Positions 54,296 to 62,429 of a stretch of DNA of 64,000 nt are shown here, piece after piece. Numbering within the stretch: the first letter of the stretch is position 1; every line of letters starts with the position of its first letter. A program made the position numbers and the translations under genes. The notes below the pieces were generated by a model. The model was not told where the DNA came from. It saw nothing but the letters and a program-made list of their open reading frames with translations, and ran no database searches. The DNA is from Sedimentisphaerales bacterium (GTDB taxonomy: Bacteria > Planctomycetota > Phycisphaerae > Sedimentisphaerales > SM23-30). The stretch spans positions 124,001 to 188,000 of the forward strand of contig JANQJS010000049.1 of NCBI GenBank assembly GCA_028281535.1, read 5' to 3'.

Positions 54296-55462
54296 TTAAG
54301 ATTGGTTAAAGCTTTTCATAGCAGCAGCATAGACTTGCTTGAGAGGAATATTGTGTGTTTGGGCTGCTTTGTGGCAGTCGCTGTATTCTGGCGAGGTCGT
54401 TAATATTTGCCCATTTTTTGAACCGATTTTAATTCGAATATCGCCATAGATCGTTTTTACGGTTTCATGCCGGCGGTCTAAAATAGCGCGTTGGCAGGTC
54501 TGTTTTCGAATTCCAAATGTTGAGGTCTCCCGGAAAAGAATGTCTTCCATTTTGAATACATCTTCCTCTTTTGCTAAGACGGTTAACAACGACCCGGGAC
54601 GGTGTTGTTTCATTTGAATAGGAGTCGTAAAAACATCCAGGGCATTGGCGTTTATTAATAACTTGATGGTATATCCAATGATCTCAGCGGAACAATCATC
54701 CAAGTTGGTTTCAAGTACGACAACATTGTCCTGATTAGAAGTTTGGTTGGTTTGGCCTACCAGGAGCCGTAGTACATTGGGGGTGTTGCCAAATTCCTTT
54801 TGGCCAGCACCATAGCCAGTTTGTTCAATTGACATGGAGGGTAAATTGCCAAACTGATCTGATAGCGTCGTCAGAATGGCTGCGCCTGTTGGTGTGAGCA
54901 TTTCTGATTGAATGTCGGTCGGCCGAATTTCAATACCTTTGATAAGATGGGCTGTAGCTGGAGCAGGGACAGGCATAATACCATGTTCGCATTCGACGGT
55001 TCCATTGCCAACGACTAAAGCTGAGCAATAGACTTTTTCAATACCTAATGACTCCATGGCTACAGAAGCGCCGACAATATCTATTATAGCATCCGCGGCA
55101 CCAACTTCGTGAAAGTGAATTTTATCGACTGTCGTGGCGTGAACGGCTGCTTCTGCTTCAGCTAATTTTTGAAAAATTCTCGTCGCATTTTCTTCGACGG
55201 TTGAACTTAATTTAGCCTTTTGGATGATGTCCAGGATTTGAGGTAAATGGCGATGGCTTTTATCTTTTTGTATGATCGGTTTAAACGAGGTTGCTCCGAT
55301 ACCACTTTTTTTGATGGATTGGATTTCCAGCTTTGCACCGGGCAAGTTGAGTTTGGCTAGTTCCTCTCGCAGGTGGTCTTCGGACGCGCCTGCATCCAGG
55401 CAGGCCCCAACGATCATGTCGCCGGCGGCACCTGCAAAGCAATCAAAATAGCCAATTTTCAT
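54296..55462 (-). CDS. larC: Nickel-pincer cofactor biosynthesis protein LarC
   Basis: LarC is the CTP-dependent nickel insertase completing the nickel-pincer nucleotide of lactate racemase and related enzymes. 388 residues with the family N-terminus 'MKIGYFDCFAGAAGDMIVGA', metal-rich 'KIHFHEVGAADAIIDIVG', 'GNGTVECEHGIMPVPAPATA' and 'TPTGAAILTTL'. The open frame extends to 55492 within trxB; the ATG at 55462 is one base after the trxB stop and matches the family start. In many genomes larC is split; here it is a single full-length frame. larA, larB and larE are not in the window. Confidence 0.92.
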   Translation of the reverse strand: MKIGYFDCFAGAAGDMIVGACLDAGASEDHLREELAKLNLPGAKLEIQSIKKSGIGATSFKPIIQKDKSHRHLPQILDIIQKAKLSSTVEENATRIFQKLAEAEAAVHATTVDKIHFHEVGAADAIIDIVGASVAMESLGIEKVYCSALVVGNGTVECEHGIMPVPAPATAHLIKGIEIRPTDIQSEMLTPTGAAILTTLSDQFGNLPSMSIEQTGYGAGQKEFGNTPNVLRLLVGQTNQTSNQDNVVVLETNLDDCSAEIIGYTIKLLINANALDVFTTPIQMKQHRPGSLLTVLAKEEDVFKMEDILFRETSTFGIRKQTCQRAILDRRHETVKTIYGDIRIKIGSKNGQILTTSPEYSDCHKAAQTHNIPLKQVYAAAMKSFNQS

Positions 55463-55463
55463 A

Positions 55464-56426
55464 TTAAGCTCTTGTCCACCATTCTGGATCACGCAAATAT
55501 TCTTTCATGAATACGGCTGCGGTTACAGCATCGCCGCAAGCAGTGACTAGCTGCATTGCTGCATTCCAACGACAGTCACCAGCGACAAAAATACCTGGTA
55601 CATTAGTTCTGAAATAGGTGGTGTCGCATTTAATGAAACCATGTTCATCCATATCCACAACACCTTTAAGAAAACCAGTGTTAGGAATCATGCCGACAAA
55701 AACAAAAACACCATCACAAGATTTTTCAAAGGTTTCACCTGTTTTGACATTTTGTAATGTAGCTGATTCGACTCGATCGCTACCATTGATTTGCGTACAA
55801 ACAGTATCGTAAATAATATCCAGCTTATCGGTTTTTTCGATTTCCAGAAGTTCTTCGACCAGGATTTTTTCAGCACGGAATTCGTCGCGGCGATGAATCA
55901 TGGTTGTCTTGCTGGCAAAGCGGGTCAAGTGGATGGTATCTTCAACAGCAACATTACCACCACCAATAGCGATGACTTCTTTGTCTCTAAAGAAGGCTGC
56001 GTCGCATGTGCCACAGTAGCTAACGCCAGCGCCTGCATTTCGAAAAGTATCTTCACCAGGAACATCTAGGCGACGATAATCGCTGCCAGGCGTCAGGATA
56101 ATTACACGTGCAATATAGGTGTCTTCATCTGTTTTGACTTCGATGTTGCCAGCGTCCAGCTTTTTGATGCTGATAACTTCGGAGTTGCCTTTGATTTTAG
56201 CACCAAAAGTTTCGCATTGTTTTACTTGCTCGGCGATCATATCTGGGCCGCTGATTTTTACAATCCCGGGATAATTTTCAATCCGATCCGTTAGATTGAT
56301 TTGGCCGCCAGGAATAAATTTATCAAGTACGATTGTGTCAAAACGATTTCGTGACGTATAAAGTGCTGCGGCCAAGCCAGCAGGACCCGCGCCTACGATA
56401 ACGACATCAGTTTGAATATCAGCCAT
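55464..56426 (-). CDS. trxB: Thioredoxin reductase
   Basis: NADPH-dependent flavoenzyme that keeps thioredoxin reduced. 320 residues: FAD motif 'VVIVGAGPAGLAAALYTSRN', redox-active 'SYCGTCDAAFFRDKE' (C-x-x-C; usually CATC, here CGTC), NADPH motif 'AIGGGNVAVEDTIHLTRFA' and C-terminal FAD motif 'GIFVAGDCRWNAAMQLVTAC' + 'GDAVTAA'. The longest ORF starts at 56444, but AAGGAG precedes the ATG at 56426. The gene abuts larC. It probably serves the two thioredoxins at 31.6-32.3 kb and, through them, the peroxiredoxin at 38.3 kb. Confidence 0.95.
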   Translation of the reverse strand: MADIQTDVVIVGAGPAGLAAALYTSRNRFDTIVLDKFIPGGQINLTDRIENYPGIVKISGPDMIAEQVKQCETFGAKIKGNSEVISIKKLDAGNIEVKTDEDTYIARVIILTPGSDYRRLDVPGEDTFRNAGAGVSYCGTCDAAFFRDKEVIAIGGGNVAVEDTIHLTRFASKTTMIHRRDEFRAEKILVEELLEIEKTDKLDIIYDTVCTQINGSDRVESATLQNVKTGETFEKSCDGVFVFVGMIPNTGFLKGVVDMDEHGFIKCDTTYFRTNVPGIFVAGDCRWNAAMQLVTACGDAVTAAVFMKEYLRDPEWWTRA

Positions 56427-56525
56427 GAGTCTCCTTTGAATCAATGTGGCTATTAGGGTGGGATTGTCTTAAATGTAAGTGCCAGTTAAAATTACGCTTC
56501 TGGGTTATGCCCACTCACCTAAGGG

Positions 56526-58061
56526 TTAATTATTATCAGATAGCAAGTTTAATGATTTTAATTCTTTTTCCCAATCTTTTTTTAGTTCTTCCAGTGTTGT
56601 GGGGATCAATTCAACACTGCTGGCTTTAATTTTAACAATTTTACCTAGTTCATCGAGCCATGTCTCGATAATAGGGCCATGACTATTCAGTTGGCTCACA
56701 AGATAGCTTGCATTTATTTCTTTTGTTGCCGAACTATCGTCAGGATTTTGCATAACCAGATTTACATTTGCCGCAACTCTTAAGGAATAGAATCCAAGTG
56801 TTTGGTTTACGTAGCGAAGGAAAACATATTCCTGGCCTACCGTACGGTCAATTAATGATGTTGATAATTCAGATAATGTTAGCGGTAGAAAAATCTGTTG
56901 AACCTTTGAACCGATCGTCAGAGGCTCTAAGGGGGATTCTTGCTGTTGTGAAGCGTTCTCGCATAGTTGGATGGCAATAACATTATCTTGCCATTTGCCT
57001 GATTCGCATCGAATAGATTTGTTCGTTTTGTGATTAAGAATATTTATTTTGAAAGATTCTTGTTTTAATGTGCTGTCGAGTTGGAATGAGGCATTAATTT
57101 TTGCTGGGCCTGTAAATAACGTGTCCTGATTCAACTTTGAATCAGTATAGACACCTAGCATATGCGAAAATGCTTTTGATGCTATAGCTGAATTAACATA
57201 ACTTTTCAACTGGTTTTGGAAGGTATGAGATTTATCTTCTCTAACGTCAACGAATAGGTTGGTATAATGAAAACCGACAGGTTTACCGTGATATCGAATA
57301 TGATAATATTTCTTGCCAGAGATACTACTTTTCAGTGTTGCAGATGATTGTTGATTTAGTAAATTCTGCGCTTTGTTACGTGCTTTGATCCATCGTTCGT
57401 TAATTTCAGATTCTGACATGCAGACAAAGTTTTGCTGGATCATTTTGGTAAGTAATTGAGTTTTTGGATTATTTTCCGATGAGTCTGGGTAAGTAAATGC
57501 GAGAAGAAAATAGCGATTTTTCTCACGTTGTATGAGAGTCTCGCAAACATGTAATACTGGACTGTTTTCATTTTGTTTCCACGCTAGTTTTGTTAATGCT
57601 GTGGGCATGTCATTGATCGATTCGGTCTCAGAAGAAATTATGGTTGCCTGTGGTGTATGTGTGTTCCAATAATTGCTTCTTGCTTCCAACATGTGTTCAA
57701 TAGTCATGCTATTTCGTGTGACAAAAAGATAGGCATACAATGTTTGGTTTTTCTCTGGATTGTGAAAACATACCAATGGTTTGCTTCCAGGTAATTTTAA
57801 AGATTCCCATTGTGATAAATCTGGAATCGGATTTGGTGTTCCGTTCAGTGGTAAATTCGCAATGGGAGTAATTGTGCTTTTGGCAGGAGGACGAAGCGAG
57901 AAACCATTTCGTAGATCAACATAGTTGTGTCCAAGGATGCTAGCGGGTAAGGTAGCTGCTGTTTGTTCCGAAGCGGCCAAGCCTTCTTGTCCCAATAGCG
58001 TTTTCGAAACGCTCAAACTTAAAATCAATATTATTAATAGGGGATTAAATAATTTCATCAT
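56526..58061 (-). CDS. Secreted protein of unknown function, partner of upstream gene
   Basis: A 511-residue protein with signal peptide ('LLIILILSLSVSKTLLGQ'). A PsbP/MOG-like N-terminal part ('YVDLRNGFSLRPPAKSTITP', 'LYAYLFVTRNSMTIEHML') is followed by a larger domain containing two copies of a short motif: 'YYHIRYHGKPVGFHYTNLFV' and 'YVFLRYVNQTLGFYSLRVAA'. The same motif occurs once in the gene upstream ('YFVIEENSKPVGFLLKSTEP'). The two genes overlap by 17 bases and form an operon. No family is recognised; an envelope-located, protein-processing or sensing pair is only a guess. Confidence 0.65.
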   Translation of the reverse strand: MMKLFNPLLIILILSLSVSKTLLGQEGLAASEQTAATLPASILGHNYVDLRNGFSLRPPAKSTITPIANLPLNGTPNPIPDLSQWESLKLPGSKPLVCFHNPEKNQTLYAYLFVTRNSMTIEHMLEARSNYWNTHTPQATIISSETESINDMPTALTKLAWKQNENSPVLHVCETLIQREKNRYFLLAFTYPDSSENNPKTQLLTKMIQQNFVCMSESEINERWIKARNKAQNLLNQQSSATLKSSISGKKYYHIRYHGKPVGFHYTNLFVDVREDKSHTFQNQLKSYVNSAIASKAFSHMLGVYTDSKLNQDTLFTGPAKINASFQLDSTLKQESFKINILNHKTNKSIRCESGKWQDNVIAIQLCENASQQQESPLEPLTIGSKVQQIFLPLTLSELSTSLIDRTVGQEYVFLRYVNQTLGFYSLRVAANVNLVMQNPDDSSATKEINASYLVSQLNSHGPIIETWLDELGKIVKIKASSVELIPTTLEELKKDWEKELKSLNLLSDNN

Positions 58062-59070
58062 TCTTAATATTTTCTACTCTAAGCCATAAGTCGATTAATT
58101 GTTGAGCTTCAGGAAATAGGTTTAATATTTCTTGGCGAGAGATAGATCGAACAATATTGTCTGGACTGTCCTCGATGATAGAGCTTTGCCATATTAATTG
58201 GTGGCTTGTGTTGTAACAAAGGTATTGGTCTACTTGCGTGTAATTACCAATACCTCGATTTTTCCAGATGGATAATATTCTTCTTTCAGCATGCATCGTT
58301 CTTGCGATGTTAGAAGGTGCCTGGTCGGGAGTTGTATCAGTATTTTTTATAAAATAATTTTCTTCTAAAAACGCTTTGTAATCTATGATTGGATCAGGAG
58401 AAGGTAAGTAAAACAAAGCACCATCTTTAAAATCTTTTTCTCCGGCAACGCTGGATATAAAATCAATCATGAAGGGGGGAGCAAGTGTAGACGTGTCTGC
58501 AACTGATCCTCGTAAATTGATTGTTTGATTTCTTTGGCTGCGATATTGACCAAAGAGAAGACCCTCTTTGAAATATTGATTTACTTGCAAAGAACGTTTG
58601 GTGGCATTGTTTTTTAATGAATAATTCAAATAATAATGACTCATATCATTATTGATTTGAAATTGGTATTTTTGGATAATATTGTTTTGCTGGTAGTAAA
58701 CAATTTCTTTGCCGTTGAACAAGGTTTCACCCGTTTCCTGGCTAATTTCTGGCTCAGTAGATTTCAGTAGAAAACCAACGGGCTTAGAATTCTCTTCAAT
58801 CACAAAATATTCAACGCTAGGATGAAGCCCGAAATAATAATCAAGGCCATTTGATTTGATTTCCTGGATGAGTGAGCGAGCATTGTGAATGGCCGTATCA
58901 TCGTAGGTCCTTGAAGCAACAATGGACTGTGCTACGAGTAGGGTAAATACAAGTATCAGTGAAAGGGAAATCGTTGAGGCCGTCGTTTGCTTTGCCAAAT
59001 CCCCATTGCGCCAACGTTCCATAAAAGCGGTCTGTTCTGAATTCTCTTGATGTTGATACATATGCGACAA
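58045..59070 (-). CDS. Single-TM protein of unknown function, partner of downstream gene
   Basis: A 341-residue protein with a short cytoplasmic N-terminus, one transmembrane helix at about 31-51 ('TISLSLILVFTLLVAQSIVA') and a large extracytoplasmic domain. The domain holds one copy of the 'K-P-V-G-F' motif found twice in the downstream gene. It starts at TTG (59070), with GGAG 7 bases upstream; an ATG three codons later is the alternative. The 3' end overlaps the downstream gene by 17 bases, so the pair is co-translated. No known family was recognised. Confidence 0.65.
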   Translation of the reverse strand: MSHMYQHQENSEQTAFMERWRNGDLAKQTTASTISLSLILVFTLLVAQSIVASRTYDDTAIHNARSLIQEIKSNGLDYYFGLHPSVEYFVIEENSKPVGFLLKSTEPEISQETGETLFNGKEIVYYQQNNIIQKYQFQINNDMSHYYLNYSLKNNATKRSLQVNQYFKEGLLFGQYRSQRNQTINLRGSVADTSTLAPPFMIDFISSVAGEKDFKDGALFYLPSPDPIIDYKAFLEENYFIKNTDTTPDQAPSNIARTMHAERRILSIWKNRGIGNYTQVDQYLCYNTSHQLIWQSSIIEDSPDNIVRSISRQEILNLFPEAQQLIDLWLRVENIKNDEII

Positions 59071-59406
59071 TCATACGCTCCATAGTCTTGAAATGCAACC
59101 CAATGAACCAATTAACTATTAAAATTCGTTCAATTCAAAAAGATTTCAAGTCTAGTAATAATATGTGTTTATAGAAAATTAACATGATGTACGTGTTATC
59201 GGCCTTTATTAAAATTATCTCCCTTTCTCCATTCATTACGTCAAAAGTGGCTAAGAGTTTAAAATCAAAGGTTTTCTTTGAATTTCCCAAGGATTTTGTC
59301 GATATACAGTGAGTTCTCGTTAAACTAACCAGTGCAATCTCAATAGGTAGCATCGGAAAAAACTTTGGCAGCACAATTATAGTGTGTCATTAACAATTAT
59401 AGGAGT
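59071..59406. other. Divergent intergenic region
   Basis: About 330 AT-rich bases between the minus-strand pair and sppA. A 79-codon minus-strand ORF inside it has no ribosome-binding site and is ignored. Promoters for both directions are expected; none could be fixed with confidence. Confidence 0.4.
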
Positions 59407-59412
59407 ATGGTT

Positions 59413-60471
59413 ATGGATGAACAACGCGAAGATCAAGGATCGCAACCTCCACAGGCAGATATTGCTTCAGACCCAGTACGCAAAGACAATGTGCCCGTTT
59501 ATGTTGCTCCCAATTCAAGTCAGGAAGGAAAGTCAGGTAAATCATTTTTGACCGGGATTGTTAGGTATCTGGTGCTGTCTATTCTGGTTTTGTCATTAAT
59601 TGTGAATGTTTATTTGTTTGCTATTGTTGCTTCCGGGATGCAGGAAGAGGTTTATTTAGAAGGCGATGAGTTAAATAAGATTGCCCTGATCGATTTGCAG
59701 GGGACAATTAATATGGAAACGGCAGATGACATTCGCCGTCATCTTAAAAAAGCGGCCGCTGATGAAACCATCAAAGGTGTTATTTTGGTGGTGAATTGCC
59801 CCGGTGGTCAAGTGGCACCTTCCAATATGATTAATCATGCGATTCAAAATTTTCAAAAGGAGACAGGCAAAAAAGTCTATTCGTCGATTCAGCAATTAGG
59901 TGCAAGTGGTGCCTATTGGATCAGTGCTGCGGCAGATAAGATCTATGGACAAACCAATGCCATCATCGGTAGTATTGGTGTGATTTACATGAGTTTTGTT
60001 GCTGAAAAAACATTGAAAGAAAAATTGGGTGTTGAACCTGTTATTATTAAATCCAGTCAGGCACCTTTTAAAGATCGTGGCCCACCCTTTCGCCATCCAT
60101 CTGAAGAGGAACGTTTGAAGGTTCAACAGGAATTAGATACAGTTCATCAGCGTTTTGTAGATGTCATTGTTCAAGGACGTGGTATGGATGAAGAGCAAGT
60201 CCAGGCTTTGGCGGATGGTGATGTGCATGATGGGCCAACAGCTTTAGAGAAAAAATTGATTGATGAAGTCGGCTTTTTAGAGGATGCTATTGATGATATG
60301 GCTCAAGAGTTGAGCTTGAAGGATCCAAAGGTGATTCGTTATAGAAAACCAGGTGGGTTAGCCGATTTGCTGGCCGCAAAAGCACAAATTGAGAATCCAT
60401 TTGATATACGCTCACAAGTAGAGAAGTTTTTAACGGAGCCTAAAATCGTTGCTTTGTGGCCAAATTATTAA
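59413..60471 (+). CDS. sppA: Signal peptide peptidase SppA, short form
   Basis: Membrane-bound S49 serine protease that degrades leftover signal peptides. 352 residues; an N-terminal helix at about 49-74 anchors the periplasmic protease domain. The catalytic serine is S165 in 'QQLGASGAYWISAAADKIYG' and the general-base lysine is K220 in 'SSQAPFKDRGPPFRH', the Ser-Lys dyad of the short (67K-half) type. AGGAG at 59401-59405 lies 7 bases before the ATG at 59413; the ATG at 59407 is too close to it. It is followed after 18 bases by an LpxR-like gene, probably one operon. Confidence 0.93.
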   Translation: MDEQREDQGSQPPQADIASDPVRKDNVPVYVAPNSSQEGKSGKSFLTGIVRYLVLSILVLSLIVNVYLFAIVASGMQEEVYLEGDELNKIALIDLQGTINMETADDIRRHLKKAAADETIKGVILVVNCPGGQVAPSNMINHAIQNFQKETGKKVYSSIQQLGASGAYWISAAADKIYGQTNAIIGSIGVIYMSFVAEKTLKEKLGVEPVIIKSSQAPFKDRGPPFRHPSEEERLKVQQELDTVHQRFVDVIVQGRGMDEEQVQALADGDVHDGPTALEKKLIDEVGFLEDAIDDMAQELSLKDPKVIRYRKPGGLADLLAAKAQIENPFDIRSQVEKFLTEPKIVALWPNY

Positions 60472-60489
60472 TAGGATTGCGTTTTGTAT

Positions 60490-61491
60490 ATGTTTTTAAA
60501 GAGGGTTGCAAGAAAACAAAGATTTATTATATACCTATCCTGTTTTCTTTTGATGATATCATCATCTGTTGTCGCAGGTGATCCAAATGATTCGTTTGAA
60601 TTACACCTTTATTGGGAAAACGATGGATCAATTTTTAAGCCAAATGGACGCACGGATCGTCATTATACCAATGGCACAAAAATAGCCATATCGCATCGGC
60701 CCAGTCCTTCGCACTGGAGTTCAGATTTTCTTCAAAGTTTTCCAGGTAAACCCAGTGGGAAAATGCGTGCGGCGGTTGGGTATTTGATTGGGCAGAATAT
60801 TTATACACCTGATCATGTGGGGGTTCCGAAAAAAAGGGGGCCTAACGATCGAAAATTTGCTGGTTGGCTCTATGGAGGTATTTACCTTCAAAGAAGTGAC
60901 GAGGAGCTGCATGATCATTTGGAGTTAAATTTAGGGGTGATTGGGCCGTCGTCCCTAGCCGAACCTATGCAAAGAGCCATCCATGATACCTTTGATCTGA
61001 CGGACCCCAAAGGCTGGAGTGGTCAGTTGGATGATGAAGTCGCGTTTGACTTGATATATCAGCGTAAGTGGAAATTTTCTACGAAAGATTTTGCAGGATG
61101 CCAGGCACAATTCATCCCGCAAGTAGGTTGTATGCTGGGCACCGCGCATCGAAATTTAAATATTGATGCCACATTTCGATTTGGTTTGAATCTACCAGCT
61201 GATTTTGGGCCGGGTAGATTGCTCGATCCTGTTAGTTCAACGTATTTGCAAAGAGTGGCATCAACCTTTAGTACGTATGCATTTGTTCGTGTGGGAGGAA
61301 AGCTGGTTGAGCATAATCGTTTTTTAACTGGCCTCAGTCCAGAGCCTTTTATGGCAGAGCTGCAGGTTGGGATTGTTCTGGAGTATAAAAAATTGCAATT
61401 AGGCTACTCTCAAACCTTCCAAACACGCGAATATTCTCAGCAGAGCGGCAAAGATAGTTTTGGGGCATTAACGGCGTCTTGGATGTTTTAA
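60490..61491 (+). CDS. LpxR-family (DUF2219) outer-membrane lipid A deacylase-like protein
   Basis: A 333-residue exported beta-barrel protein. Signal peptide 'FIIYLSCFLLMISSSVVAG'. LpxR signatures: N-terminal 'LYWENDGSIF' and 'RTDRHYTNGTKIAIS' (the acidic/Asn and Thr positions around the active site), 'GYLIGQNIYTPDH', 'LELNLGVIGPSSLAEPMQRA' (His-x-Leu barrel strand with His just before) and 'YQRKWKF'. It ends with aromatic Phe ('SWMF'), as outer-membrane barrels do. LpxR removes 3'-acyl chains from lipid A in Salmonella; activity here is inferred. It supports a Gram-negative envelope with LPS-like lipid. It lies downstream of sppA. Confidence 0.85.
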   Translation: MFLKRVARKQRFIIYLSCFLLMISSSVVAGDPNDSFELHLYWENDGSIFKPNGRTDRHYTNGTKIAISHRPSPSHWSSDFLQSFPGKPSGKMRAAVGYLIGQNIYTPDHVGVPKKRGPNDRKFAGWLYGGIYLQRSDEELHDHLELNLGVIGPSSLAEPMQRAIHDTFDLTDPKGWSGQLDDEVAFDLIYQRKWKFSTKDFAGCQAQFIPQVGCMLGTAHRNLNIDATFRFGLNLPADFGPGRLLDPVSSTYLQRVASTFSTYAFVRVGGKLVEHNRFLTGLSPEPFMAELQVGIVLEYKKLQLGYSQTFQTREYSQQSGKDSFGALTASWMF

Positions 61492-61559
61492 TTAAATCTA
61501 TGCGTTGTAACTCATTGTATTTTAATGAGATAAAAATTGTTGTTCTGTCAAAAACAGTG

Positions 61560-61588
61560 TTGTTTCACATCTCTTAGGGCGTTATAAT
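61560..61588 (+). promoter_or_regulatory. ilvN operon promoter
   Basis: TTGTTT (61560-61565), a 17-base spacer and a perfect TATAAT (61583-61588). Predicted transcription start is about 61595, leaving a leader of roughly 330 bases before ilvN. Confidence 0.7.
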
Positions 61589-61594
61589 GACTCA

Positions 61595-61752
61595 ATTAGA
61601 AATTTGTAATGGGTTTTTGGGACCAGAGTGCATGCCTAATACGGCTCTTTATCTTAGGTCAATAGTTTAAATATTGAGATGGGATATCGACTCCAGGCAA
61701 TCGTAGGCTCTGGCGACCCGGAAAGTTTGGCAGAAACCTCAGAAGGAGCCCT
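61595..61752 (+). promoter_or_regulatory. Structured leader RNA upstream of ilvN
   Basis: The segment can fold into a multi-branched element. CCAGAG and GCCTA (61623-61638) pair with TAGGC and TCTGG (61704-61713), enclosing the hairpin TCAATA-GTTTAAA-TATTGA. The 3' strand of that stem, GGCTC (61706-61710), can instead pair with GAGCC, part of the AAGGAGCC ribosome-binding site at 61743-61750. Two exclusive folds would thus expose or hide the start of a small ORF. No match to TPP, SAM, FMN, cobalamin, glycine, lysine or T-box consensus was seen. Confidence 0.5.
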
Positions 61753-61920
61753 ATGAATTTGTCGTTCCCAAGCTGGGCCAGCGATAATCCGCATGGCCAG
61801 CCGCCCGCGACCCGATCAGGTGACCAGCGTTACCAGGATGATTTCGGGGATAAATTCCTATTCTGCAATGGCTTGTTCTCTGTTTGCGCTGCCAGTTCTC
61901 TAGCTAAATTTGGAGTTTGA
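61753..61920 (+). CDS. 55-codon leader ORF coupled to ilvN
   Basis: Begins MNLSFPSWASDNPHGQPP and ends with TGA six bases before the ilvN ATG. Its ribosome-binding site (AAGGAG, about 4-5 bases before the ATG) is among the better ones in this stretch, and the ilvN ribosome-binding site lies inside its last codons. It has few branched-chain codons, so classical Leu/Ile/Val attenuation is unlikely. The middle part is GC-rich compared with the genome and can fold (GGTGAC-CAGC-GTTACC inside CCCGA/TCGGG), so it might be structured RNA and not a peptide. No similarity recognised. Confidence 0.4.
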   Translation: MNLSFPSWASDNPHGQPPATRSGDQRYQDDFGDKFLFCNGLFSVCAASSLAKFGV

Positions 61921-61925
61921 AACGT

Positions 61926-62423
61926 ATGAAGCATACCATTAGTGTACTCGTGCAAAACTTGCCTGGTGTTCTTTCACAGATCGCTGGATTGTTCGCCGCA
62001 CGATCGTATAATATTGATTCTCTGGTCGTTGGACGCACGGAAGATCCTTCCTTGAGTCGCATGACAATTGTCGTCATTGGCGATGACAAAATTCTTGAGC
62101 AGGTTCGCAAGCAGCTTGGCAAATTATTGGCTGTTGTGAAGATTGTTGACTATGTGGGGGAAGATTTGGTCCAACGAGATTTGATGTTGATTAAGGTCTC
62201 GGCTCCGCCAGAAAAGCGTGCGGAGATCCAGGCCGTGATCGATATGTTTGACGCGAATGTAGTGGACTTTGGTCCTAAATTTGTTATGGTGGAGGTTGCA
62301 GGCCCCGAGGAAAAAATTGAAGCATTTATTGATACCTGCAGGCCTTATGGCATCAAAGATGTAGCGCGAACCGGCATGATTGCGATGCCTCGTCAGCGAC
62401 AAAAAAATAGAAACCAATCCTAA
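61926..62423 (+). CDS. ilvN: Acetolactate synthase small (regulatory) subunit
   Basis: Regulatory subunit that binds valine and stimulates acetolactate synthase, the first common step of branched-chain amino acid synthesis. 165 residues: ACT domain 'KHTISVLVQNLPGVLSQIAG' + 'LFAARSYNIDSLVVG', then 'MTIVVIGDDKILEQVRKQLG' and the C-terminal domain 'RDLMLIKVSAPPEKRAEIQA'. The open frame could start at TTG 61917, but GGAG lies 10 bases before the ATG at 61926. The catalytic subunit ilvB is not adjacent. ilvC follows after 6 bases, forming an ilvN-ilvC operon behind a long structured leader. Confidence 0.95.
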   Translation: MKHTISVLVQNLPGVLSQIAGLFAARSYNIDSLVVGRTEDPSLSRMTIVVIGDDKILEQVRKQLGKLLAVVKIVDYVGEDLVQRDLMLIKVSAPPEKRAEIQAVIDMFDANVVDFGPKFVMVEVAGPEEKIEAFIDTCRPYGIKDVARTGMIAMPRQRQKNRNQS

Positions 62424-62429
62424 GGAGTT

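Noticed and set aside
59135-59374. 79-codon minus-strand ORF upstream of sppA
   Set aside because: No ribosome-binding site, AT-driven composition, lies in a divergent promoter region.
61595-61752. T-box, tmRNA, SRP RNA or RNase P RNA before ilvN
   Set aside because: None of the core conserved strings (T-box GGTGG-x-ACCGCG, SRP GGAAG...AGCA, RNase P GAGGAAAGTCC, tmRNA 3' TTCGA-CCA end) is present.
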